Shown here piece by piece: positions 1 to 7,480 of a DNA stretch of 64,000 nt (position 1 is its first letter; every line of letters starts with the position of its first letter). Position numbers and translations under genes: made by a program. The notes beneath the pieces are model-generated. The model saw only the letters and a program-made list of their open reading frames with translations, was not told the DNA's origin and made no database searches. The stretch comes from Citricoccus sp. K5 (GTDB lineage Bacteria > Actinomycetota > Actinomycetes > Actinomycetales > Micrococcaceae): assembly GCF_902506195.1 (NCBI RefSeq), contig NZ_LR732817.1, positions 3,315,407-3,379,406 on the forward strand, in the 5' to 3' direction.

Positions 1-1188
1 CCACGTGAGCGGTTGACCGAACTCGAACGCGGCATCCTGCGTCAGGATCCGGCACTGGAGGTCCAGGACGGCGGGTCAATTCTGATGCGGACCGCCGCAG
101 TCCAGGCACGGACCAGTCAGCGGACCCAACTCGAAAGCGCCACTGCGCTCCTGCCCCTCCTCGCGGTCTCCGGCGCCGTTGAGGTGGCGGCGGAACAGCG
201 CACCGCCGTGATCGCCGCCGCCGAGCATGTCGGCGATCCGGAAGTGGCGGCCCGAGTCATCGGCGGTTTCGACGTGCCGGGAAGCTGGACCAGGTCGGAC
301 GATCCCGCGCGTTCGACGGCGATCGTCGAGGTGGCCCTCCGAACGCTGACGGCCCTGCCGCTTGGCGCATCTGACCGGTTGCGGGCGCGACTCCTCGCCA
401 CCATCGCCATGGAGTCCCGTGGCACCGCGAACCGACTCGCCGAGGCTGCCGAGGCAGAGCGAATCGCACGGCGGCTTGGCGACGCCGCCCTGTTGTGTTT
501 TGCCCTCAGCTCACGCTATCTGCAGAGCTTCGAGACGGCAGGCCAGGCAGGGACTCGCGACATGCTCGGTGCTGAGATCGTTGCTGCCGCCGTCGGCGCG
601 GAATTGCCGACTTTCGAGATCGAGGGACGACTGATCAGGATGCAGGCGCTCTGTGCCCTCGACGACGTAGCGGCGGCTTCTCGGCAGGCCGACCTCATCG
701 ACGCACTCGCAGAACGCTTCGATCGTCCGCTGGCTTCTGTCTTCACCGCGTGGTTCCGGTGGTCCTTCATGGGCCGCCCTCCACCACCGGAAGGAACGGA
801 GATGCCTGGATTCAGGGACGGGTTGTCCGGACTGGCAGAACTTACCCGGGCTGTTCGAACCGGGACGGAGCTCCCTGACAGCCGGTTCGGACCCTACGAA
901 CCGTGGGCCAGGCCGTTGCTCCTGGCCAGGCAGGGGCGGCGCGAGGAGGCCGCCGCCGCTCTCGATGCGGTTCCAGATCCCCCGGACGACCTGATGCTCG
1001 AGGTGGCATGGTTCCTGACGGGCCTCGCGGCGGTCGAGAGCGGACACGACCTCGCCGCTCGTCGTGCGTACGACGCCCTTCTGCCAGCGGCAGGCGAGCG
1101 AGCGGGCGGCAGCGGGGCCATCGACCTCGGCCCGATCGCACCGCTGCTTGACCGGCTCAGGGCGGCTGCGTTCGACGGCCGGAGCTGA
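1..1188 (+). CDS. AfsR/SARP-like regulator, C-terminal part (5' end outside window)
   Basis: The reading frame is open from base 1. The first residues (RERLTELERGILRQDPALEV) match the end of a bacterial transcriptional activation domain (BTAD), as found in AfsR/SARP regulators and related signalling ATPases. The remaining ~370 residues are Ala/Arg/Leu-rich and helical, as expected of a TPR-like sensor region, with no recognisable enzyme motif. The N-terminal DNA-binding domain and any NB-ARC domain lie outside the window. Target genes are unknown; the SAM riboswitch of the next operon starts about 85 bases after the stop. Family assignment is reasonably sure from the BTAD tail, the rest is inferred. 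Confidence 0.6.
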   Translation, partial: PRERLTELERGILRQDPALEVQDGGSILMRTAAVQARTSQRTQLESATALLPLLAVSGAVEVAAEQRTAVIAAAEHVGDPEVAARVIGGFDVPGSWTRSDDPARSTAIVEVALRTLTALPLGASDRLRARLLATIAMESRGTANRLAEAAEAERIARRLGDAALLCFALSSRYLQSFETAGQAGTRDMLGAEIVAAAVGAELPTFEIEGRLIRMQALCALDDVAAASRQADLIDALAERFDRPLASVFTAWFRWSFMGRPPPPEGTEMPGFRDGLSGLAELTRAVRTGTELPDSRFGPYEPWARPLLLARQGRREEAAAALDAVPDPPDDLMLEVAWFLTGLAAVESGHDLAARRAYDALLPAAGERAGGSGAIDLGPIAPLLDRLRAAAFDGRS

Positions 1189-1271
1189 GTACTTCCCTCG
1201 ACACACTGTGTGAAGCGACGTGACGCCAGACACAGCACTGGAGCGCCGATGTCCGTTAACGTGGGCGGGTA

Positions 1272-1363
1272 ACCATCCAGAGCGGCCGAGAGACCTGGCT
1301 CGTCGACGCCGCAGCAACCCGTGGGGATTCCCCAGCCGGGTGCTACCGCCAGGACCGATGGAG
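1272..1363 (+). promoter_or_regulatory. SAM-I (S-box) riboswitch upstream of the organosulfur operon
   Basis: The segment has the SAM-I core: P1 5' strand CCATCC, then AGAGCGGCCGAGAGACCTGG, GACGCCGCAGCAACC, GGTGCTACCGCC and P1 3' strand GATGG. The same core recurs at four other places in this window. Here 105 bases separate P1 from the start codon at 1468, leaving room for a separate expression platform. In that spacer CGGTCT (1417-1422) can pair with AGACCG just before the Shine-Dalgarno GAGAGGA, a possible sequestering hairpin. Known SAM-I elements switch off sulfur and methionine genes when SAM is abundant. Confidence 0.9.
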
Positions 1364-1467
1364 ATCCCACGGCTGAAGCGGTTCCCTGAACGTTGTCGCT
1401 TCGAATGACCCAGCACGGTCTGGACCCCGCCACGGGAATCCTTCGGTGAGACCGAGAGGACCACCGA

Positions 1468-2775
1468 ATGACCGCGACACCCCGCACCATCGCCGCCGTC
1501 CAGCCCGGCGCGAACCTCAGCGGCGGCCTGCCCACGGACTACGCCGGTCTCAAGAGGCACTTCCAGCCGCTCTTCGAGGACATCGCGGCGGGGTCCCTGG
1601 CCCGGGAGTTGAACCGCGAGCTGCCCTTCGACGCCGTCCGGAGCCTCGACGAAGCCGGGTTCGGGACCCTGAGGGTCCCCGTGGCCCACGGTGGTCCGGA
1701 GGTCAGCCTCCAGGACTTCTTCCACCTGCTGATCGACCTGGCCGAGGCCGATTCCAACGTGGCCCACATCTACCGCTCGCACTACGGTTTCCTCGAGGCC
1801 CTCCGCTTCCAGCCGCGGGAGGTCCAGGACGTCTGGTATCCGCTGGTCCTGGCGGGCGCCACGGTGGGCAACGCCTCCACGGAGAAGGGCGGCAATGCGC
1901 TGGGCGGTCTGAACACCACGCTGACCCCGACCGCCGGCGGCATGGAGCTCAACGGACAGAAGTTCTACGCCACCGCCTCCATCTTCTCCGACTACACCCG
2001 CGTCTCGGCCGCCCGTGCCGACGCCGACGGCGGGCCGCTCGACGGCCGTCAGTTCGCCGTGGTGGCCACCGACGCCGAGGGAGTGGTCCTGGAGGACGAC
2101 TGGGACGGCTTCGGGCAGAAGCTCACGGGCACCGGAACCGCGACCTTCACGAAGGTCACGGTCCCCGCCCACGGGGTGCTCGACCGCGTGCCGGGCTCCG
2201 CCGAGGCCGTTCACGAGGCCGCCTTCTTCCAACTCGTGCTGCTGGCGGTCCTGGCCGGGATCGCCCGCGCCTCCCGCCGGGATGCCGTGGCGACCATCGC
2301 CTCCCGCAAACGCACCTTCAACACCGGTTCCGGCCTGCCGTTCCGCGAGGATCCGCTGATCCAGGAGGCCGCCGGACGCATTGCCGCGAAGGCCTTCACC
2401 GCCGAGGCCACGGTGCTCCACGCCGCCCGCGCCCTGGACGCCGGCATCACGGCCGCCGAGGCCGTCGGGGCCGACCGCCCGGACTTCACCGGAGACGTCC
2501 CCGCCGAGCTCTACGGTTCCGAGCTGGCCATCGAACACGCCACCATCACGGTGCCCGAACTGGGCATCGGAGCCGCCCAGGACCTGTTCCTCACCGTGGG
2601 CGCCTCCGCCACGTCCACGAAGAAGGCCATGGACCGCCACTGGCGCAACGCCCAGACCGTGGCCACGCACAACCCCATCGCCTTCCGTGCCCGGTCCCTG
2701 GGGGACTACTGGATCAACGGGACCCTGCCCGAGGGCCTCAATGCGATCGGCGATGCGAAGGGCGGCCAGGGCTGA
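1468..2775 (+). CDS. FMNH2-dependent monooxygenase, acyl-CoA dehydrogenase fold (DszC/SfnC-like)
   Basis: A 435-residue flavoprotein of the acyl-CoA dehydrogenase fold. The motif DDWDGFGQKLTGTGT near residue 208 and DRHWRNAQTVATHNP near 388 are typical of the DszC/SfnC branch, which oxygenates organosulfur compounds with reduced flavin supplied by a separate reductase. A true acyl-CoA dehydrogenase is less likely because of these motifs and the sulfur context. The ATG follows GAGAGGA by 7 bases. It is the first gene of an operon behind a SAM-I riboswitch and its stop overlaps the next start (TGATG). It is a paralogue of the gene at 26610. The exact sulfur substrate cannot be told from sequence. 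Confidence 0.8.
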   Translation: MTATPRTIAAVQPGANLSGGLPTDYAGLKRHFQPLFEDIAAGSLARELNRELPFDAVRSLDEAGFGTLRVPVAHGGPEVSLQDFFHLLIDLAEADSNVAHIYRSHYGFLEALRFQPREVQDVWYPLVLAGATVGNASTEKGGNALGGLNTTLTPTAGGMELNGQKFYATASIFSDYTRVSAARADADGGPLDGRQFAVVATDAEGVVLEDDWDGFGQKLTGTGTATFTKVTVPAHGVLDRVPGSAEAVHEAAFFQLVLLAVLAGIARASRRDAVATIASRKRTFNTGSGLPFREDPLIQEAAGRIAAKAFTAEATVLHAARALDAGITAAEAVGADRPDFTGDVPAELYGSELAIEHATITVPELGIGAAQDLFLTVGASATSTKKAMDRHWRNAQTVATHNPIAFRARSLGDYWINGTLPEGLNAIGDAKGGQG

Positions 2776-4205
2776 TGGGCGCCACGAACATCCTCTCCGG
2801 CAAGAAGCGGATCCTGGCCTCCGCCTTCGCCGGCACCACCATCGAGTGGTACGACTTCTACCTCTACGGCACGGCTGCGGCGCTGATCTTCAACGTCCAG
2901 TTCTTCCCGATGGCCACCGAACTCGGCGGCATCGTCGCCTCCTTCGCGACCCTCGCCGTCGGGGTGATCGCCCGGCCGCTCGGCGGGATCATCGCAGGCC
3001 ACCTGGGGGACCGGATCGGCCGCAAGGCGCTGCTCGTGGCGTCCCTGGTGCTGATGGGGGTGGCCTCCACCCTGATCGGGCTGATGCCCACCTTCGAGGT
3101 CATCGGCTGGTGGGCCGTCGTCGGGCTAGTGTTCCTGCGGATCCTCCAGGGCCTGTCCGCCGGGGCCGAATGGGGCGGTTCGGCGCTGCTGAGCGTGGAG
3201 CACGCTCCCGCACGGCACCGCGGCTTCTTCGGATCCTTCACCCAGATCGGCTCCTCCGCCGGCATGCTGCTGGCCACCGGCGCGTTCTTCATCATGCAGA
3301 ACATCATGAGCGCCGAGCAGTTCGCCGCCTTCGGCTGGCGCATCCCGTTCCTGCTCTCCGCCCTCCTGGTGGCCGTGGGCCTGTGGATCCGGCTCGGCGT
3401 GGCCGATGCCCCGGAGTTCCTGGAGCACCAGGCCTCGGGCAACGTGGCCAAGGCACCCCTGAAGGAGCTGCTGGTCCATCACCGGCGGCCACTGCTGGTC
3501 ACCATCGGCCTGCGCCTGGCCCAGAACGCCATCTACTACCTCGTCACCGTGTACATGCTGACCTACCTGAGAGATGTCCGCGGGGACAGTGCCTCGGGCG
3601 TGACGGCGGTGATGGTGGCCTCGGCCATCGGCCTGTTCTCCACGCCGTTCTGGGGCTGGCTGTCCGACCGGATCGGCCGCCGAATCATGTCCGCGGCCGC
3701 CTACGCCGCCATCGGGGTCTTCGGCTGGGTCCTCTTCGCCTTCCTCGACGCCGGCCCGCTCGCCTTCCTGCCCCTCGTGGTGATCCTGGGCATCAACGTC
3801 ATCCATGACGCGATCTACGGGCCGCAGGCGGCCTGGTTCGCCGAGCAGTTCCCCGTCCACGTCCGGTACTCGGGCGTGAGCCTGGGCTACCAGGTCGGCA
3901 CCGTCCTGGGCGGCGGGCTGATGCCGATGATCGCCGCCCTGCTGTTCGCCGCCGGCGGGGAGGCCCCGTGGCTGATCGCCGGGTACCTGACGGTGCTGTC
4001 CGTCATCTCCGTCGCCGCCGCGCTCGCGGCGAAGGATCCGGCCAGCCAGCAGCGCGGCACGGAGCTGACGGACCTGCACGCCGTCCCGGTGGCGGGCGAT
4101 CCCGCGCTGTCCCCCGAGCACCAGGCCTCAGTCGGCACCACAGCCGGTACCGCAACTGACCCCGATCGCCCCACCGAGAGAACGTCTGAAAGGACGACTG
4201 TATGA
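2775..4205 (+). CDS. MFS transporter, metabolite:H+ symporter (MHS) family
   Basis: A 476-residue integral membrane protein with about 12 hydrophobic segments. The N-terminal GTTIEWYDFYLYG and the loop motifs GHLGDRIGRK (near residue 75) and WLSDRIGRR (near 295) are hallmarks of the MHS branch of the major facilitator superfamily (ShiA/ProP/KgtP relatives), which couples uptake of organic acids or zwitterions to protons. The start overlaps the stop of the preceding monooxygenase (TGATG) and its stop overlaps the next start (ATGA). The position between two flavin monooxygenase genes suggests uptake of an organosulfur substrate, which is inference. The last ~50 residues are a hydrophilic tail. 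Confidence 0.85.
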   Translation: MGATNILSGKKRILASAFAGTTIEWYDFYLYGTAAALIFNVQFFPMATELGGIVASFATLAVGVIARPLGGIIAGHLGDRIGRKALLVASLVLMGVASTLIGLMPTFEVIGWWAVVGLVFLRILQGLSAGAEWGGSALLSVEHAPARHRGFFGSFTQIGSSAGMLLATGAFFIMQNIMSAEQFAAFGWRIPFLLSALLVAVGLWIRLGVADAPEFLEHQASGNVAKAPLKELLVHHRRPLLVTIGLRLAQNAIYYLVTVYMLTYLRDVRGDSASGVTAVMVASAIGLFSTPFWGWLSDRIGRRIMSAAAYAAIGVFGWVLFAFLDAGPLAFLPLVVILGINVIHDAIYGPQAAWFAEQFPVHVRYSGVSLGYQVGTVLGGGLMPMIAALLFAAGGEAPWLIAGYLTVLSVISVAAALAAKDPASQQRGTELTDLHAVPVAGDPALSPEHQASVGTTAGTATDPDRPTERTSERTTV

Positions 4206-5575
4206 CCCGCCCCCTCCTCCTGAACGCCTTCGACATGATGGTCCCGGTGCACCAGTCCCCGGGCCTGTGGAGGCATCCGGAGTCCGGGGCTTCCGGGTTC
4301 GACACCCTGGAGTACTGGACCGGGCTGGCCCGCACCCTGGAACGGGGCGGATTCGCCTCACTCTTCCTGGCGGACATCCCCGGCGTGTATGACGTCTACC
4401 GGGACTCCACCGACGCCACGCTGCGCGGCGGCGTGCAGGTTCCGCTGCTGGATCCGCTCGTGGTGGTGCCCGCCATGGCTGCCGTGACCGAGCGCCTCGG
4501 CTTCGGGATCACGGCCTCCGTCACCTATGAGGCGCCATACCTGCTGGCCCGTACCTTCGCCACCCTGGACCACCTGACCCGCGGCCGCATTGCCTGGAAC
4601 GTGGTGACCTCCTACCAGGACTCAGCGGCCCGGAACTTCGGTATGGACCAGCAGATCCCGCATGACGAGCGCTATGACCGTGCGGACGAGTACCTGGAGG
4701 TGATGTACAAGCTGTTCGAGGGGTCCTTCGAGGAGGGTGCCGTGGTGGCCGACCGGGACCGCGGCGTCTTCGTGGACCCGGAGAAGGTCCACCCCGTGGG
4801 GCACCGTGGCAGGTTCTTCTCCGTGCCGGACCAGGCCCTCACCCACCCCGGACCCCAGGGCACTCCGTTTCTGTTCCAGGCGGGGGCCTCGAAGCGCGGC
4901 CAGGACTTCGCCCTGGACCACGCCGAGGCCATCTTCCTGATCGGCAACACCACCTCCCTCGTCCGCCAGTGGGTGGACGGCATCCGCGCCGGACTGGCCG
5001 AGCGCGGGCGCACCCGGGACGCCATCCGGATCTTCACCATGGTCACCGTGGTGGTCGCGGACACGGACGAGGAGGCCCAGGCCCGGCTCGAGGGCTACCG
5101 GGAGTTTGTGGACATCGACGGCGCTCTGGCCCTGTTCGGCGGATGGACCGGGGTGGACCTGGACGGCTCAGACCCGGACGCCCCGCTGGAGTACATCAAG
5201 ACCGAGGCGAACCAGTCGGCGCTCGCAGCTTTCACCAAGCTGTCCCCGGACCGGACCTGGACCGTGCGGGACCTCGCCGAGTTCATCGCCATCGGTGGCC
5301 GCGGACCGGTGATCGCCGGGTCGCCGCAGACGGTGGTGGACGAGCTGATCCGCTGGCAGGAGGCCACGGACGTGGACGGTTTCAACATCTCGGCGGCCGT
5401 CCGCCCAGCGGACCTCGAGCGGTTCTCAGACCTGGTGTCTCCCGAGCTGCGGCGGCGCGGGCTGCTGCCGGACGAGCCGGCCGAGGGGGCCGGCGTCGGG
5501 ACCCTCCGTGAGGTGATCCTGGGCAACGGCCCACGTCTGGCGGATGACCACCGAGGGGCCGCCTTCCGGCGCTGA
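4202..5575 (+). CDS. LLM-class flavin-dependent monooxygenase (NtaA/SnaA/DszA-like)
   Basis: A 457-residue luciferase-like (TIM-barrel) monooxygenase. The N-terminal LLNAFDMMVPVHQSPGLWRH, the LDHLTRGRIAWNVVTS segment and FLFQAGASKRGQDFA identify the NtaA/SnaA/DszA family, which uses FMNH2 and O2 to cleave C-N or C-S bonds. As third gene of the SAM-riboswitch operon, translationally coupled to the transporter (ATGA), it most likely takes part in desulfurisation. It is clearly related to the gene at 29732, with which it shares the N-terminal motif and overall length. A separate NAD(P)H:FMN reductase would be needed and none is obvious nearby. Substrate unknown. Confidence 0.82.
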   Translation: MTRPLLLNAFDMMVPVHQSPGLWRHPESGASGFDTLEYWTGLARTLERGGFASLFLADIPGVYDVYRDSTDATLRGGVQVPLLDPLVVVPAMAAVTERLGFGITASVTYEAPYLLARTFATLDHLTRGRIAWNVVTSYQDSAARNFGMDQQIPHDERYDRADEYLEVMYKLFEGSFEEGAVVADRDRGVFVDPEKVHPVGHRGRFFSVPDQALTHPGPQGTPFLFQAGASKRGQDFALDHAEAIFLIGNTTSLVRQWVDGIRAGLAERGRTRDAIRIFTMVTVVVADTDEEAQARLEGYREFVDIDGALALFGGWTGVDLDGSDPDAPLEYIKTEANQSALAAFTKLSPDRTWTVRDLAEFIAIGGRGPVIAGSPQTVVDELIRWQEATDVDGFNISAAVRPADLERFSDLVSPELRRRGLLPDEPAEGAGVGTLREVILGNGPRLADDHRGAAFRR

Positions 5576-5626
5576 GAACCGCCCGGATTCCGCCCGTCGG
5601 GTAACCGCAGGGGGTGCCGGCGCGAA

Positions 5627-5655
5627 ATGACGTACGGTCGAACTGAATACGTCAT
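5627..5655. promoter_or_regulatory. Inverted repeat, candidate operator before the first SIP gene
   Basis: ATGACGTA (5627-5634) and TACGTCAT (5648-5655) form a perfect 8-base inverted repeat with a 13-base spacer, ending 20 bases before the start codon. A possible -10 box TACGGT (5633-5638) lies inside it. It does not resemble a DtxR/IdeR iron box, so it may bind another regulator. Confidence 0.4.
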
Positions 5656-5675
5656 CGACTCCGAAAGAGGACTCC

Positions 5676-6536
5676 ATGTCTACGTCCCCCTCCGTGCGCA
5701 GTGGTGCCCGTCCTCCGCGCCAGCCCAAGCCGCCAGTCTTGCTCGAGGTGGTCGCCACCGAGCGGATCAGCGCGCACCTGGTGCGCCTGACGCTGGGTGG
5801 GCCGGGGTTCTCGGAGTATCAGGACAAGGACGCCACGGACAAGTACATCAAGCTGATGTTCGCGGACCCGGCGCTGGGCCTCACGATGCCCTATGACATG
5901 GAGAAACTCCGCGAGACCCTGCCCCCGGAGAAGATGCCCGTGCGCCGCACCTACACGGTGCGGTCCGTGGACCACGACGCCGGCACCCTCACCGTCGATT
6001 TCGTGGTGCACGGGGACGAAGGCCTTGCCGGCCCCTGGGCGGCCCACGCGAAGGTCGGTGACCCCGTCACCTTCGGCGGCCCCGGCGGGATGTACCTCCC
6101 CGACCCGGCGGCCGACTGGCACTTGCTGGCCGGAGACGAGTCAGCCGTCCCCGCGATCGCCTCCGCCCTGGAGGCCATGCCCGCGGATGCCGTCGGCCTC
6201 GCGATCATCGAGGTCGCCGGGCCGGAGGACGAGGTCGCCTTGACCGCCCCGGGCGGCATCGAGGTCATCTGGCTGCACCGCGGCGGTAGCTTCACGCCTG
6301 AGTCCACCACGCTGGCCCATGCGGTCATCGAGGCGCCGTGGCGCGAGGGTGATGTCCAGGTGTTCGCCCACGGGGAGCGGGAGATGGTGAAGGACCTGCG
6401 CCGGTACCTCTCGGATGTCCGCGGGGTGGACCGGCGGCGGATGTCCCTGTCCGCCTACTGGGCCTACGGCCGCGCCGAAGAGGCCTTCCAGGCCGAGAAG
6501 AGTGAGCCGATCGGCCAGATCTTCCCCGACGCGTAA
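5676..6536 (+). CDS. Siderophore-interacting protein (FAD-binding SIP/ViuB family), copy 1
   Basis: A 286-residue flavoprotein of the ferredoxin-reductase-like SIP family. These cytoplasmic enzymes reduce ferric siderophores (and possibly other ferric chelates) to release iron. The RRTYTVRS motif near residue 90 is the FAD-binding signature, followed by GPWAAHAKVGDPVTFGGPGG and LAGDESAVPAI of the NAD(P)H-binding part, and the C-terminal HGEREMVKDLRRYL typical of the family. The ATG follows AAAGAGGA by 5 bases. It opens the haem/iron island and converges on haem oxygenase; a close paralogue with an extended N-terminus is at 13131. Confidence 0.88.
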   Translation: MSTSPSVRSGARPPRQPKPPVLLEVVATERISAHLVRLTLGGPGFSEYQDKDATDKYIKLMFADPALGLTMPYDMEKLRETLPPEKMPVRRTYTVRSVDHDAGTLTVDFVVHGDEGLAGPWAAHAKVGDPVTFGGPGGMYLPDPAADWHLLAGDESAVPAIASALEAMPADAVGLAIIEVAGPEDEVALTAPGGIEVIWLHRGGSFTPESTTLAHAVIEAPWREGDVQVFAHGEREMVKDLRRYLSDVRGVDRRRMSLSAYWAYGRAEEAFQAEKSEPIGQIFPDA

Positions 6537-6562
6537 CGGTTCTCGTCGTTCCGAAGCGTTGC

Positions 6563-6579
6563 GGGCCTCACTGTGGCCC
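6563..6579. terminator. Small hairpin between convergent SIP and haem oxygenase genes
   Basis: GGGCC and GGCCC flank a 7-base loop in the 57-base gap between the two convergent genes. The stem is short and lacks a clear T-run, so this is a weak terminator candidate. Confidence 0.3.
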
Positions 6580-6593
6580 TGGGCGCCAGCTGC

Positions 6594-7268
6594 TCAGGCG
6601 GCGACGCCGGCCAGCCTCCGGGACAGCCCGTCCAGGTCACGGAACATGTCCTTGTTGAACTGGAAACCCCGGGACGCCTCCTCGATGAAGGCCTCCTCCT
6701 GCTCCGGCGTCAGGCCGAGTGAGTCCAGCTTCAGCCGGTAGCCGTCCTTGTAGACCTTGGGCTTCTCGATCTCCTCGAACCGGTACATGGCCAACTGGTC
6801 CGGGTTCAGCCCGTAGTGGCGGGAGACCATCTTGCCGATGGCCAGACCGCCGGAGAGATCGCCCAGGTACCGCAAATAGTGGTGGGCGGCGAGCCGCGCG
6901 TGATCATGCTCCACTTCGGCGATGCGCCGCACGTAGGCCCGCGTGGACGGCAACTCGGTGGGGGCCTCGTCCAGGCCTGCGGCGGGCAACAGGTTCGCCA
7001 GGTCCTGCCGGATGAAAGGGGCCCGCTCGAGCGCGGGATCGAACAGATCCGCCACGGGGCCCGGTGAGGTGACGCGGGCCAGGGCCACGGAGTCCTCCAG
7101 CTGGTGATAGATGTGCTCGTACTGGGACAGCAGGAGGGCATAGTCCCGGGCCGAGCGGCGTCCGCCCATGAGATCGGTGATGAACGCAGAGGTCTCGGCC
7201 TCGTGGTGGTCGGCCTGGGTCAGCTCGCGGACGCGAGCCGAGAGGGTCGGTGCGGGGGAGGTGGTCAT
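6594..7268 (-). CDS. hmuO: Haem oxygenase
   Basis: A 224-residue soluble haem oxygenase that opens haem to biliverdin, CO and ferrous iron. The N-terminal LTQADHHEAE carries the proximal haem-ligand histidine, and RYLGDLSGGLAIGKM is the distal helix with the flexible glycines that contact haem. Length matches corynebacterial HmuO. The ATG follows GAAAGGG by 6 bases. The gene is divergent from the HtaA-domain gene and shares with it an intergenic region holding a DtxR-type iron box, so iron repression of both is likely. Electrons could come from one of the SIP flavoproteins of this island, which is inference. Confidence 0.93.
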   Translation of the reverse strand: MTTSPAPTLSARVRELTQADHHEAETSAFITDLMGGRRSARDYALLLSQYEHIYHQLEDSVALARVTSPGPVADLFDPALERAPFIRQDLANLLPAAGLDEAPTELPSTRAYVRRIAEVEHDHARLAAHHYLRYLGDLSGGLAIGKMVSRHYGLNPDQLAMYRFEEIEKPKVYKDGYRLKLDSLGLTPEQEEAFIEEASRGFQFNKDMFRDLDGLSRRLAGVAA

Positions 7269-7347
7269 GGGGAGCCCTTTCGGAAGGTGACGGTGCGGGG
7301 ATGCATGGCGTGACTCACGTCATCTTCGCAGACAACTTGTGATTTGT

Positions 7348-7366
7348 TTAGGTAAGGCTTACCTTA
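7348..7366. promoter_or_regulatory. DtxR/IdeR-type iron box between hmuO and the HtaA-domain gene
   Basis: TTAGGTAAGGCTTACCTTA matches the 19-base DtxR/IdeR consensus (TTAGGTTAGCCTAACCTAA) at 15 positions. Its core is a perfect palindrome, AGGTAAG-G-CTTACCT (7350-7364). It lies in the only A+T-rich part of the shared intergenic region of hmuO and the surface haem receptor, so Fe2+-DtxR probably represses both. Confidence 0.85.
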
Positions 7367-7480
7367 ACGTTAGCTGAATGCGCCACACAATCGTTTCGTA
7401 ATGCGCTCGGCAAGCATCTCACTAGCACCTTTGGATGGTCCGCGACTTCCGCGCCGGACCGTTCTCTCCGAGAGGACTCC

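Noticed and set aside
511-2670. Long minus-strand open frame (719 codons) antisense to the first genes
   Set aside because: Gly/Val/Arg-biased composition with no domain, and it runs through a riboswitch and two well-supported plus-strand genes; a product of G+C-rich coding DNA.
1446-2774. N-terminal extension of the MHS transporter frame through the preceding gene
   Set aside because: Arg/Pro-rich translation typical of an out-of-frame reading; the transporter starts at the ATG overlapping the previous stop (2775).
1468-2775. Genuine acyl-CoA dehydrogenase of fatty-acid oxidation
   Set aside because: The DDWDGFGQKLTGTGT motif, SAM-I riboswitch and coupling to a luciferase-like monooxygenase point to the DszC/SfnC branch.
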